From assembly GCA_964344335.1 (NCBI GenBank), contig CAYFMW010000002.1:1-64000 (forward strand): a stretch of 64,000 bases of DNA, read 5' to 3'. Below, piece by piece: positions 15,695-24,988 of the stretch (positions are counted from its first letter, which is position 1; every line of letters starts with the position of its first letter). The DNA comes from RUG11894 sp964344335 (lineage in GTDB: Bacteria > Bacillota > Clostridia > Peptostreptococcales > Anaerovoracaceae). The position numbers were made by a program, and so were the translations under genes. The notes beneath the pieces were generated by a model. It was not told the DNA's origin, did not search any database, and saw only the letters and a list, made by a program, of their open reading frames with translations.

Positions 15695-17398
15695 TTACCT
15701 GCCTGCGTAAAGCTTTTTATTTGCCGCATCCATCTCAGCCCACATGTCCGCGTGCTTGCTCCTCGTAATTTTCTCGATTACCAGCAGCGTAACTACCATG
15801 AGAATGGCCGCTATAATCAGGTTGATTACGACATTCTGGATGATGCCGGCGAGTATGAAGGATACGAATGCTACCGGAGCAACCGTCAGAGCATAAGGTA
15901 TCTGAGTGATGACATGGTTGAGGTGGTAGCAGTGCGCGCCTGCGGACGACATGATGGTCGTATCGGAAATCGGCGAGCAGTGGTCGCCCATAACTCCGCC
16001 CGAGCATGCCGCTGCAAGACCTATGGTGCAGAGGACCGGCTCCACATCGTAGTCGAACACACCGACGACTATGGGGGCCATAATTCCGATCGTGCCCCAG
16101 GAAGTTCCTGTTGCGAATGCGATAGCGGCTCCGATGAGGAATATGACCGCCGGGAGGAATTGCTTAAGAGAACCAGCGTCCGCGAGGGCGGCCTTTACAA
16201 ACTCTTCGGAGAACATCGCCCATCTTGTGAACGCGCATAGCGTCCAGGCGAAGGTCAGGATGAGTATGGGGGCAACCATCTGGATAAAGCCGTTGGGAAC
16301 GGATTCGAAGCTCTTCTCGAAGCTGATCGTCCTGCGCGCCCAGAAGTAAATGAAAGTGAAGACCAAGCCGATCATGCCGCCCAGCGCCAGTCCGTAGGCC
16401 GCGTCGGAGTTTGCGAAGGCATCCGTGAAGGATTCCCCGTCGAAGAATCCGCCGGTCCATACCATTGTGAATATGCAGGCGATGACGATGACGATGACGG
16501 GTAGCAGCAGGTCGATTACCGAGATCTTCCTGTCTGCAGGCGCCTCGTAATCGTCAGCACCCGCGAATGGTCTTTCGGGTGTGGTGAACAGGTCGTTCTT
16601 AACCTGCGCATTGTACTCGTGGGTGAGCATGGGACCGTAGTCGATGTTCCTTATGGATATGACTACGATCATCAGCAGGGTAAGCAGGCAGTAGTAATTC
16701 CAGGGAATCTGCTTTATAAACATCTGGAATCCGTTTACCTTGTCGCTGGTTACATAACCCGCGATTGCAGCTGCCCAGGAAGATATGGGTGCAATCATGC
16801 ACACGGGGGCTGCCGTGGAGTCGATGAGATATGCGAGCTTCGCTCTGGAAATCTGGTGAGATTCCGTTACAGGTCTCATGACTGCGCCTACGGTGAGGCA
16901 GTTGAAATAGTCGTCGATGAATATTAGGGAGCCAAGCAGCATCGTCATCAGCTGCGCGGAAGCTCTCGTCTTAACCTTCTTTTTGGCCCAGCGTCCGAAA
17001 GCTTCGGAGCCGCCGCCCTTGTTGAGGAGGTCGGCTACGATACCGAGCTCGACCAGGAAGATGATTATGCCCATGTTCCAGCCGTCGGTCAGATTCGAGA
17101 GAAGGCCGAATTGGTCTCCGACGAGCGCCTGAACCGTTAGCCATGGGTTGAATTGAGCATACATCAGGGCGCCCACCAGGCATCCGATAAATAAGGACGA
17201 ATAAACTTCCTTGCTGATCAGGGCCAGAACTATGGCCACGATCGGCGGAAGCAGTGACCAGAAAGTGCCCGCGAAAGGCGTTTCTGCACCTTCGACGATA
17301 ATCGGAGCGTCTTTGTACCTCATGCCTAAAAACGCGAGCAATATAACGAGGATTATAATTGCTGCAAAATAGGCTACTCTTGTACGTTTGTTGTCCAT
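15695..17398 (-). CDS. nhaC: NhaC-family Na+/H+ antiporter
   Basis: 567-residue polytopic membrane protein of the NhaC superfamily, exchanging Na+ for H+ or an organic ion. It has many membrane spans, the first at residues 8-25. Conserved pieces include FIDDYFNCLTVGAVMRPVT, DSTAAPVCMIAPISSW, ATGTSWGTIGIMAPI and GVMGDHCSPISDTTIMSSAG. The C-terminal tail is charged. The start is an ATG after AGGAGG. It has its own promoter and terminator, and a mutilated duplicate lies just upstream (17581-18095). Together with the Na+-type V-ATPase downstream it points to sodium cycling. Confidence 0.9.
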   Translation of the reverse strand: MDNKRTRVAYFAAIIILVILLAFLGMRYKDAPIIVEGAETPFAGTFWSLLPPIVAIVLALISKEVYSSLFIGCLVGALMYAQFNPWLTVQALVGDQFGLLSNLTDGWNMGIIIFLVELGIVADLLNKGGGSEAFGRWAKKKVKTRASAQLMTMLLGSLIFIDDYFNCLTVGAVMRPVTESHQISRAKLAYLIDSTAAPVCMIAPISSWAAAIAGYVTSDKVNGFQMFIKQIPWNYYCLLTLLMIVVISIRNIDYGPMLTHEYNAQVKNDLFTTPERPFAGADDYEAPADRKISVIDLLLPVIVIVIACIFTMVWTGGFFDGESFTDAFANSDAAYGLALGGMIGLVFTFIYFWARRTISFEKSFESVPNGFIQMVAPILILTFAWTLCAFTRWAMFSEEFVKAALADAGSLKQFLPAVIFLIGAAIAFATGTSWGTIGIMAPIVVGVFDYDVEPVLCTIGLAAACSGGVMGDHCSPISDTTIMSSAGAHCYHLNHVITQIPYALTVAPVAFVSFILAGIIQNVVINLIIAAILMVVTLLVIEKITRSKHADMWAEMDAANKKLYAGR

Positions 17399-17463
17399 AG
17401 AGAAATAACCTCCTGTCCTTTTGGGAATTAAAAAACCTTATGCTAATGCAATCCTGTAATGAA

Positions 17464-17492
17464 ATAGTAACAATTGCTAAATTCTTTGTCAA
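17464..17492 (-). promoter_or_regulatory. promoter of nhaC
   Basis: On the minus strand, TTGACA (17487-17492), 17-bp spacer, TACTAT (17464-17469), about 65 bp before the nhaC start. Confidence 0.7.
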
Positions 17493-17528
17493 GGCTTTAT
17501 CAAAGTTAGGGGGCTAAGTCCCCACAAA

Positions 17529-17551
17529 AAGACCCGGCAGGGCCGGGTCTT
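17529..17551 (-). terminator. terminator of the nhaC duplicate
   Basis: 10-bp stem AAGACCCGGC / GCCGGGTCTT with a three-base loop, followed on the minus strand by a T run. It lies just past the stop of the broken nhaC copy. Confidence 0.85.
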
Positions 17552-17580
17552 AGAGTCTCTATCGAGATTGACGGAAGATA

Positions 17581-18095
17581 CTAGCCTTCCGCATACAGTT
17601 TCTTTTTGGCTTCTTCCATTTCAGCCCACATGTCCGCGTGCTTGCTCCTTATGACTCTCTCGATTACGAGCAGCGTTGCTACCATGAGTACACATGCTAT
17701 TATCAGGTTGAGAATTACATTCTGCATAATTCCCCCAAGTATGAAGGAAACGAAGGATACAGCCGTTACCGTCAGCGCATAGGGAATCTGGGTTATAACA
17801 TGGTTTATGTGGTAGCAGTGCGCGCCTGAACCGTTAGCCATGAATCGAATTGGGCATACATGAGGGCGCCGACCAGGCACCCGAGGAACAGGGACGAATA
17901 GACTTCCTTGCTGATCAGGGCCAGAACTATGGCCACGATCGGCGGGAAGAGCGACCAAAAGGTACCCGCAAAGGGTGTCTACGCACCTTCTACGATGATC
18001 GGAGCGTCCTTGTACCTCATGCCTAAGAATGCGAGCAATATAACGAGGATTATAATTGCTGCAAAATAGGCTACTCTTGTACGTTTGTTGTCCAT
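17581..18095 (-). pseudogene. second nhaC copy, nonsense codon plus 1189-bp internal deletion
   Basis: A close duplicate of the gene at 15695-17398. The first 38 codons (MDNKRTRVAYFAA onward) are the same as in the intact copy. Then TAG stands where the intact gene has GAA (E G A E becomes E G A stop). The next 230 bp or so are still recognisable by base sequence. At GCGCCTG (17822-17828) the sequence jumps to the 3' end of the gene and ends in a divergent but clear C-terminus (RSKHADMWAEMEEAKKKLY). In the intact gene GCGCCTG occurs at both break positions (15936-15942 and 17125-17131), giving a 1189-bp loss that also shifts the frame. Confidence 0.9.
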
Positions 18096-18492
18096 AGAGA
18101 AATAAGCTCCTGATAAATAGAAAAAGATAATTACCGTCGGGCCCGAAGTGACCGCGACATCATCTTCAGTACAACACTTATTTAAAATTTGTGTATAAGA
18201 ATTGTAATATAATTGCAATAATAGGGACGATATGAGTCCGCTTTTGGTTAAATTCGCACAAGAATTTGCATAAAATAGAAATCTAGGTATAAATAGCCTT
18301 GAGTTTATTCGTTTTTTGAGTGCTTATGTACTTGCGGGCAGAAATGTTGTATGATATCTTAAAAGTAGAATTATTCAAGTCGATGCCGTGTACGGCGCGC
18401 CGCGGGCGCTGCAAATTACCTGCGGTTTTCTGTATAAGCTTAAACATTTCGGCAAGCTGTCTCTTTGCAGCTATGGAGAGGATGGTAATAAA
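18096..18492. other. AT-rich intergenic region before the V-ATPase operon
   Basis: No gene seen. It must carry the V-ATPase promoter and the old promoter of the nhaC duplicate. TATGAT-like -10 boxes are present (for example 18350-18355) but none has a -35 at proper spacing, so I do not call a site. Confidence 0.4.
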
Positions 18493-18810
18493 TTGTCGCT
18501 GGAATCTCTGGATAGGATAAAAAAAGCGGAGGAAGACGCCCGCAAGCTCGTCGATCAGGCCCGCTTGGATGCGGCCGCCATGATTAAAAATGCGGAGTCG
18601 GAGGGAGAGGCCTTTCTTCTTAGTGAAAAATCCCGCACGCAGAAAAAACTCGATACTATGATGAGCGAAGCCAAGCTCGATGCCGAGAAGGAGATTTCCG
18701 ACTTGAGGCAGATTTCGGATGCGCGGCTCGAGGAGCTGCGGAGCTCGGCGAACGCAAAGCTCGCCGATGCCGTAGAATCCGCTTGCGAAAGGATAATGGA
18801 CGAGCTATGA
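18493..18810 (+). CDS. V-type ATPase peripheral stalk subunit (G/H-like; NtpF of E. hirae)
   Basis: 105-residue, highly charged helical protein (LDRIKKAEEDARKLVDQAR, then long Ala/Glu/Lys heptads), typical of the coiled-coil stalk subunit that pairs with subunit E and ties the A/B head to subunit I. It is the first gene of the ATPase operon. The TTG at 18493 is chosen because the coiled coil begins there and GGAGAGG lies upstream; the open frame before it is not protein-like. Its stop overlaps the subunit I start (ATGA). Confidence 0.75.
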   Translation: MSLESLDRIKKAEEDARKLVDQARLDAAAMIKNAESEGEAFLLSEKSRTQKKLDTMMSEAKLDAEKEISDLRQISDARLEELRSSANAKLADAVESACERIMDEL

Positions 18811-20741
18811 GCATTGCGAAGATGAAAAAACTCAGCCTAATCGGTCTTGGGAGCGAAAGGACGGAAATTGTACGAAGGCTCCAGAGGCTCGGCTGCGCTG
18901 AAATTTCCGAACCTGCGGAGGGTCTGCAGAGCATCGCTCAGGCGCAGAGCGGCCCGTCAGCGAGGTTCGATACGCTGAGGCTCGCAGATTCGGTAATACA
19001 ACGCTCCTTCGAGGTATTGGACAGACATGCGCCCGAAAAGGGCAAACTGTTCAGTCCCAAGCCTCGTTTTGCCGTGGATGAGTTGATGTCTGCGGAAGGC
19101 ATTCATCCCGGAGTCGATGCCGCAGAAAAGATTGTGGATCTGGATGGACGCATCAAAAAGCACGATGCGGAGATCCAGAGACTTTTGCTGCGGATCGCCG
19201 CCCTAACTCCCTGGAAAGATTTGGATATGCCCCTGGATTTTCCGGGAACGGAGAATGTGGCGACGGCCTTCTGCACTTTTCCAAAAGATGCGGATATGAA
19301 TGAGGCCTCGGCATCGCTGAAAGAAGCCGCTCCCGAGTCGGAGCTCCTGAGCGTATCCGAGGATAAATCGGTTAGATATGCTCTTCTTATATGCTGGAAG
19401 AGCGAAATGCCTTTGGCTCAAACGGCTCTTCGGGACTTCAGCTTCAGCGAAGTGTTCCTGCCCTCGGCTGCGGTCACTCCCGCAGAGGAAATCGCAAACT
19501 GCGAGCGGGAGATTGAACATCTTAAGCAACTGGATAAAGAGATTCTGGAAGAGATTGTTCGCATGTCGGACAACAGAGATACCATGAAACTCTCTTCCGA
19601 CAAGATTTCTACGCGCATGCGCGAGGCGGTCGATCTGCGGAAACTTCTGAATACGGAGAAGACCTTTATGCTTAGCGGCTGGGTGCCCGAGGCCGATTGC
19701 GATAAAGTGCGCAGCGCCTTGGATTGCTATACGGTCGATATAAAATTTGAGGATCCCGCTCCCGATGAATACCCGGAGGTTCCAATCAAATTGGAGAACG
19801 GTTTCCTGAGCCGCAGCCTCAACTTCGTAACGGATATGTATTCATACCCCGCTTACGACGGTGTCGATCCCAACCCGCTGATGGCACCCTTCTTCATCGT
19901 ATTTTTCGGAATGATGATGGGCGACATGGCCTACGGCCTCATAATGATTGCGGGCTTCTTTCTGATGACTCGTAAGATGAAGGTCACGGGTTCCGCGAGA
20001 ACCCTCGCGGAGCTGCTGCTGTGGTGCGGCCTCAGCTCCTTCATCTGGGGGGCGCTTACGGGCGGCTTCTTCGGAGACTTTATATCGCAGTTGCTTAGAA
20101 TAATAAATCCTGCAAGTACCTTTGAACTTCCGTCGCTGTTTTCGCCTCTTTCCGATACTGTAATGGTGCTGGTGGGTTCGCTTGCAATGGGACTCATTCA
20201 AATTTTAACCGGTATGGCTATCAGCATGGCGATGAAGATCAGAGACGGCGATGTTAAGAGCGCCATATTTGAAGAGGGTGCCTGGTATGTCATAATGGCC
20301 GGAATCGCCCTTAAGGTTCTGAAGGGTTCAAATATAATGCTATATGCAGGCTTGGCCATGTTGGCCTTCGGTTGCTTTATATCCAACAAGGGCTTTGCGA
20401 AGATAAGTTCTCTGTTCGGAGCGCTGTACAACGGCATTTCCGGATACTTTTCGGATATACTTTCGTACTCCAGACTTATGGCACTGATGCTGGCCGGCAG
20501 CGTTGTCGCCCAGGTCTTCAATACGCTGGGTGCGATTACCGGCAATGTAATCGGATTCTTCATAATAGCTTTGGTAGGAAATATCTTAAGCCTCGTGCTG
20601 AACTTGTTGAGCTGCTATGTGCACGATATGCGCCTGCAGTGCCTGGAGTTTTTCGGAAGGTTTTATAAAGAGGGAGGCAGACCCTTCGATCCGCTGTATG
20701 TAAGCGCCAAATACTCAAGTATAGGCGATTGCAATAAATAA
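18807..20741 (+). CDS. ntpI: V-type ATPase subunit I (a subunit)
   Basis: 644 residues. The N-terminal half is soluble and coiled; the C-terminal half, from about residue 340, has seven or eight membrane spans (FFIVFFGMMMGDMAYGLIM, LLWCGLSSFIWGALTGGFFGD, YFSDILSYSRLMALMLAG). The conserved Arg for ion translocation is in the SYSRLMALMLAG helix. It forms the ion half-channels against the K ring. The ATG is translationally coupled to the preceding gene. Confidence 0.93.
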   Translation: MSIAKMKKLSLIGLGSERTEIVRRLQRLGCAEISEPAEGLQSIAQAQSGPSARFDTLRLADSVIQRSFEVLDRHAPEKGKLFSPKPRFAVDELMSAEGIHPGVDAAEKIVDLDGRIKKHDAEIQRLLLRIAALTPWKDLDMPLDFPGTENVATAFCTFPKDADMNEASASLKEAAPESELLSVSEDKSVRYALLICWKSEMPLAQTALRDFSFSEVFLPSAAVTPAEEIANCEREIEHLKQLDKEILEEIVRMSDNRDTMKLSSDKISTRMREAVDLRKLLNTEKTFMLSGWVPEADCDKVRSALDCYTVDIKFEDPAPDEYPEVPIKLENGFLSRSLNFVTDMYSYPAYDGVDPNPLMAPFFIVFFGMMMGDMAYGLIMIAGFFLMTRKMKVTGSARTLAELLLWCGLSSFIWGALTGGFFGDFISQLLRIINPASTFELPSLFSPLSDTVMVLVGSLAMGLIQILTGMAISMAMKIRDGDVKSAIFEEGAWYVIMAGIALKVLKGSNIMLYAGLAMLAFGCFISNKGFAKISSLFGALYNGISGYFSDILSYSRLMALMLAGSVVAQVFNTLGAITGNVIGFFIIALVGNILSLVLNLLSCYVHDMRLQCLEFFGRFYKEGGRPFDPLYVSAKYSSIGDCNK

Positions 20742-20784
20742 GAATTGAAGTTTAGTGAAAATTATTTCCACAGGAGGTAATGTA

Positions 20785-21273
20785 ATGATTGCGTTTTTCG
20801 AGTCTAATTTAGGTATTGCCTTAGCTCTATTCGGAGCCTCACTTGCCGCCGCGATGTGCTGCGTGGGTTCGGCCAAGGGAACCGGAATAGTGGGGGAAGC
20901 CGCTGCGGGCTTGCTCAGTCATTCTCCCGAGCACTTTTCGAAGTGCCTGATATTGCAGGTCCTTCCCGGGACTCAGGGTCTCTACGGAATCGTAGCCTGG
21001 TTCTTCACCCTCTACACGATAGGCGCATTTTCGGGCGGCATCGTGCCCCCGACGGTTGAGCAAGGGCTCAGGATTTTGGCGGCATGTGTTCCGATAGGCT
21101 TCGGCGGCGGACTCTCTGCAATAGCCCAGGGGAAGGTCGCGGTTGCATCGGTCAATATCGTGGCCAAGCAGCCTGCGAGCTGGACCCAGGGAATATTCAT
21201 GTGCGGCGTCGTTGAATTCTACGCGATACTTTCCCTGCTGGCATCCATCATGATGCTCATGAACGCCCTTTAG
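20785..21273 (+). CDS. ntpK: V-type ATPase proteolipid subunit K, Na+-site residues present
   Basis: 162-residue double-hairpin proteolipid forming the rotor ring. Residues matching the E. hirae NtpK sodium site are all there: Leu60, Thr63 and Gln64 in LPGTQGLYG, Gln115 in AIAQGKV and the ion-carrying Glu144 in VVEFYAIL (E. hirae L61, T64, Q65, Q110, E139). As in NtpK, only the second hairpin carries the essential carboxylate. The ATG at 20785 follows AGGAGGT; an upstream ATG at 20755 adds no family-like sequence. Confidence 0.92.
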   Translation: MIAFFESNLGIALALFGASLAAAMCCVGSAKGTGIVGEAAAGLLSHSPEHFSKCLILQVLPGTQGLYGIVAWFFTLYTIGAFSGGIVPPTVEQGLRILAACVPIGFGGGLSAIAQGKVAVASVNIVAKQPASWTQGIFMCGVVEFYAILSLLASIMMLMNAL

Positions 21274-21294
21274 TACAGAAAAGAGCGGTGAAAG

Positions 21295-21900
21295 ATGAAC
21301 GGTATAGACAGGATTATTGAGCGCATCGGAGCCGAAGCAAGCCTGAAGGCTGAGGAAATCCTGGCTGAAGCGGGGAGAAGCTGCGAGAAGCTGAAGTCCG
21401 AATACGAGCGGCTTGCGGCGGCGGAGAGTGAAGCCGCCCTGGAGAAGGGGCGCGCGCAGTGCGCTGCGCTTAAGGCAAGGATGCTCGGCGAAGAGGACAT
21501 GAGAAGGCGCAACGAGGTTCTCGCTTTAAAGCAGGAAATGGTCGCGCAGGCATTTGCGGAGGCGGAGGCAGGACTCGCGGGGCTCGCAAGGGCGGAATAT
21601 GTGGAATTTCTCTCTTCCCTTGCCGCTAAGGCTGCGAGGAGCGGGCGCGAAGAGCTGGTGATGAGCGATAAGGATAGAGCTGAAGTGGGCGAGCTTGTGG
21701 TTTCCGCGGCAAATGCAAAATTGGCTGAGCGGAATTCCCGAGCTGAGCTTAAGCTTTCTTCTTTGACGAGGGATATCAGCGGAGGCCTCTTTGTAAAGGA
21801 AGGGGATATAGAGACGAACTGCACGCTCTCGGCGCTCATTGCCGGGAGATTTGACGAGCTTACTATGCTCGTGAGCGATAAGTTATTCGGAGAGTCATAA
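21295..21900 (+). CDS. ntpE: V-type ATPase subunit E
   Basis: 201 residues. A long N-terminal helix rich in Ala, Glu and Arg (residues 1-95) is followed by a globular C-terminal part with ISGGLFVKEGDIETNCTL, typical of subunit E. It forms the peripheral stalk with the first gene's product. Start ATG 22 bp after ntpK. Confidence 0.9.
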   Translation: MNGIDRIIERIGAEASLKAEEILAEAGRSCEKLKSEYERLAAAESEAALEKGRAQCAALKARMLGEEDMRRRNEVLALKQEMVAQAFAEAEAGLAGLARAEYVEFLSSLAAKAARSGREELVMSDKDRAEVGELVVSAANAKLAERNSRAELKLSSLTRDISGGLFVKEGDIETNCTLSALIAGRFDELTMLVSDKLFGES

Positions 21901-21916
21901 TTTAAGGAGGAAGATT

Positions 21917-22900
21917 TTGTCCAAAGTTAAGGATGAAGATTATCTGTTCCTCTCGGCGATGCTGCGGGCCAAGGAGGCAGGAATGCTCGAATCGGGCGAT
22001 TTCGCCGCAATGGCGGGCGCCTTGACGGCCGCGGATGCATTGAAGACCGCTCAGGAGCACGGCTATCCGCAGCTGCGGCTGGATACGCCTGCGCATCTTG
22101 AAGAGGACTTAAACGCATATAGAAGCGAGATTTACGAGGAGCTCGAAGCCTTACTTGCGGAGCCCGAAATTCTCGATCTCTTCAGGATAAAGTATGACTA
22201 CCACAACGCTAAGGCCATCGTCAAGGCGAAGGCCCTGGAAGAAAATCCTGACGGCTTGCTTTCCCGGGCAGGGAGAACGGATCCGGATCTGCTGAAGACT
22301 TTCCTGGAGGACGAAAATGCTCAGGGATCCATGGCTGATGCCATGAGGGAGGCCGAAGATGTTTTGGCGAGAACTGGCAATCCTCAACTTTCCGATTTCG
22401 TGCTCGACAGGGAATATTTTAAGGATCTTGCGATATGCGGGAAGGGTTTGAGCAGCGAACTCGCCGCAGAATATGTGCGCCTGCTGGCGGACGCCGCCAA
22501 CCTCAAGGCTTTTGTAAGGTCGGCGAGGATGCAAAAGAGCGCGGATTTTCTGAGCCTTGCGCTCAATGATGAAGGGAGCGTGCCTGCGAAGGAGTTTCTC
22601 GAAAGCTCCGCGGACGGACTGGCGGATCTCTTCATGTTTTCTCCTCTCGGCGATGTGGCTTCGACAGCGGCGGAAGCGATAGCGGGGGCTTCACTGGCTG
22701 CCTTCGAGCTTTCTTGCGATAATGCAATTTCGAGTTATTTCGAAAAGACCGTGTTCGTGCCCTTCGGTGCGGAAGTGGTGATAGCATATCTGGCTGCGCT
22801 CGAGGTCGAAATCGGGAATATTCGCATGCTGCTTTCCGGAAAGATCAGCGGAGTGGACAGCGAAAGAGTAAAAGAAAGGCTGCGTGATGGCCATGTATAA
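21917..22900 (+). CDS. ntpC: V-type ATPase subunit C (d-type)
   Basis: 327-residue all-helical subunit that sits on the membrane ring and receives the central shaft. Conserved stretches include LLAEPEILDLFRIKYDYHNAK and a C-terminal PFGAEVVIAYLAALEVEIGNIRMLL. It uses a TTG start eight bases after AAGGAGG. Operon position between E and F matches the E. hirae order. Confidence 0.9.
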   Translation: MSKVKDEDYLFLSAMLRAKEAGMLESGDFAAMAGALTAADALKTAQEHGYPQLRLDTPAHLEEDLNAYRSEIYEELEALLAEPEILDLFRIKYDYHNAKAIVKAKALEENPDGLLSRAGRTDPDLLKTFLEDENAQGSMADAMREAEDVLARTGNPQLSDFVLDREYFKDLAICGKGLSSELAAEYVRLLADAANLKAFVRSARMQKSADFLSLALNDEGSVPAKEFLESSADGLADLFMFSPLGDVASTAAEAIAGASLAAFELSCDNAISSYFEKTVFVPFGAEVVIAYLAALEVEIGNIRMLLSGKISGVDSERVKERLRDGHV

Positions 22901-23213
22901 GATAGCGGTGATGGGAGGAAGCGACACGGTGACCTGTTTTAAGGCGCTGGGATTTGATTGCTATGCCGTGGACGATGCCGCCGGTGCCGCCGAGGTTTTC
23001 AGGAGGGTATCCTCTCCCGAAGCGGGCTATGCGATAGTCTATATAGAAGAAAGCTGCGCTCAGAATTTGGGCGATGAAATAGCTGAGTTTAAGGATAATC
23101 CCGCTCTTGCGGTGATACTCATCCCCGGCAGGGACGGTTCCCTGGGCCTGGGGCGGGCGGCTCTTGCGAGCGCCGTGGAAAAAGCCATAGGCTTCAACAT
23201 TATAGGAGATTAA
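22887..23213 (+). CDS. V-type ATPase subunit F
   Basis: 108-residue Rossmann-like central-stalk subunit (YKIAVMGGSDTVTCFKALGF, AIVYIEE, AVILIPGRDGSLGLGRAAL). This is the gene named ntpG in E. hirae. It overlaps the 3' end of subunit C by 14 bp. ATG 22887 is preferred for its spacing from AAAGG; ATG 22893 is also possible. Confidence 0.88.
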   Translation: MAMYKIAVMGGSDTVTCFKALGFDCYAVDDAAGAAEVFRRVSSPEAGYAIVYIEESCAQNLGDEIAEFKDNPALAVILIPGRDGSLGLGRAALASAVEKAIGFNIIGD

Positions 23214-23215
23214 GA

Positions 23216-24988
23216 ATGAGTGGAAAAGTAATAAAAGTATCGGGTCCGCTCGTCGTTGCGGAAGGTCTGCGGGATGCGAATGTCGCGGATGTGGTCCGCG
23301 TAGGGGAGATGGGGCTCATGGGCGAAATCCTCAATATGACGGGGGATCGGGCCTCCATACAGGTCTACGAGGAGACATCGGGCCTCGGACCCGGGGCCAG
23401 GGTTGAAACCACCGGATATCCCATGTCCGTAGAGCTCGGACCCGGTTTGCTGGAGAGCATCTACGACGGCATACAGAGGCCACTCACGGATATAATGCGG
23501 ATATCGGGCGATACCATAGCCCGCGGGGTTTCCGTGCCGGCTCTCAGCAGGGAGAAAAAGTGGGACTTCAAGCCCGTCGCCGCCAAAGGCGCAAAGCTCA
23601 AAGGCGGAGACATAATAGGAACGGTGCAGGAGACTGCCCCCATAGAGCACAGGATAATGATTCCTCCGGCGCTTTCCGGAACATTGGAGGATATCAAGGA
23701 GGGCTCATTTACGGTCGACGAGGTGGTCGCGACTCTCAGAGCTGAGGACGGAACGCTTCACGAGATTAAGATGGCTCAGCGCTGGCCCGTCAGGGTTGCG
23801 AGGCCATATAAACAGAAATTCGTTCCCTCAGAGCCCCTCATGAGCGGGCAGAGGATAATAGATACGCTGTTCCCGCTCGCAAAGGGCGGCACCGCGGCCG
23901 TCCCGGGGCCTTTCGGTTCCGGCAAGACCGTAGTGCAGCACCAGCTTGCGAAGTGGACGGATGTGGATGTCGTGGTCTATATCGGCTGCGGAGAGCGCGG
24001 CAACGAGATGACGGATGTGCTCAACGAGTTCCCCGAGCTGATAGACCCCTACAACGGCGAACCGCTTATGAAGCGCACCGTGCTCATAGCGAACACTTCC
24101 GATATGCCGGTCGCGGCCCGCGAAGCCTCGATCTACACGGGTATTACCATAGCCGAATACTTCCGCGACATGGGTCACGATGTAGCGGTCATAGCGGACT
24201 CGACCAGCCGTTGGGCTGAGGCTCTAAGGGAGATGTCCGGAAGGCTCGAGGAGATGCCCGGCGAAGAAGGCTACCCCGCATATCTGGCCAGCCGCATAGC
24301 TCAGTTCTACGAGCGCGCGGGGATAGTCGAGTGCGCCGGAAGCGGCGACAGGCGCGGAAGCATAACCGCGATAGGCGCGGTTTCTCCCCCGGGAGGCGAT
24401 CTCTCCGAGCCCGTATCTCAGGGCACGATGAGGATTGTTAAGGTCTTCTGGTCTCTCGACAGCAACCTGGCGTATGCAAGGCACTTCCCGGCCATAAACT
24501 GGCTCACGAGCTATTCGCTGTACACGAGCAATCTGACGCCCTGGTACAAGGAAAACGGGTATGAAGATTTCCTAGCGGACAGCGAAAGGACCATCAGTAT
24601 ACTTCAGGAGGAATCGGCTCTCAACGAGATCGTGAGGCTCGTCGGAAGGGACAGCTTGGGAGCGATGGATCAGCTGACCCTGGAGACTGCCAAGATGATC
24701 AGAGAAGACTTCCTGCAGCAGAACGCCTTCGTCGATGTCGATACCTATTCGAGCATAGACAGACAGGCGAAGCTGCTGCGCATAATAATAGAACTCGACA
24801 AGCAGGGCAGGAAGGCCCTCGAGGAGGGGGCTGCGATGGATGCCCTGTTCGCCATAGGGGTGCGGGATAGGATAGGTCGCGCAAAATATGTGCCCGACGA
24901 TGCCTACGACGAGGAGTACCGCGCCATAAGCAGACAGGCGGCGGAAGAGATTGCCGAGCTGGTCGCTGCCGGAGGTGAGAGCAGATGA
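23216..24988 (+). CDS. ntpA: V-type ATPase catalytic subunit A
   Basis: 590 residues, the ATP-hydrolysing subunit. The P-loop is GPFGSGKTVVQHQLAKW (about residue 230). It has the extra non-homologous insertion (residues about 110-200) that separates V/A-type A subunits from F-type beta, the catalytic Glu region YIGCGERGNEMTDVL, and ADSTSRWAEALREMSGRLEE. It starts three bases after subunit F. Confidence 0.96.
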   Translation: MSGKVIKVSGPLVVAEGLRDANVADVVRVGEMGLMGEILNMTGDRASIQVYEETSGLGPGARVETTGYPMSVELGPGLLESIYDGIQRPLTDIMRISGDTIARGVSVPALSREKKWDFKPVAAKGAKLKGGDIIGTVQETAPIEHRIMIPPALSGTLEDIKEGSFTVDEVVATLRAEDGTLHEIKMAQRWPVRVARPYKQKFVPSEPLMSGQRIIDTLFPLAKGGTAAVPGPFGSGKTVVQHQLAKWTDVDVVVYIGCGERGNEMTDVLNEFPELIDPYNGEPLMKRTVLIANTSDMPVAAREASIYTGITIAEYFRDMGHDVAVIADSTSRWAEALREMSGRLEEMPGEEGYPAYLASRIAQFYERAGIVECAGSGDRRGSITAIGAVSPPGGDLSEPVSQGTMRIVKVFWSLDSNLAYARHFPAINWLTSYSLYTSNLTPWYKENGYEDFLADSERTISILQEESALNEIVRLVGRDSLGAMDQLTLETAKMIREDFLQQNAFVDVDTYSSIDRQAKLLRIIIELDKQGRKALEEGAAMDALFAIGVRDRIGRAKYVPDDAYDEEYRAISRQAAEEIAELVAAGGESR

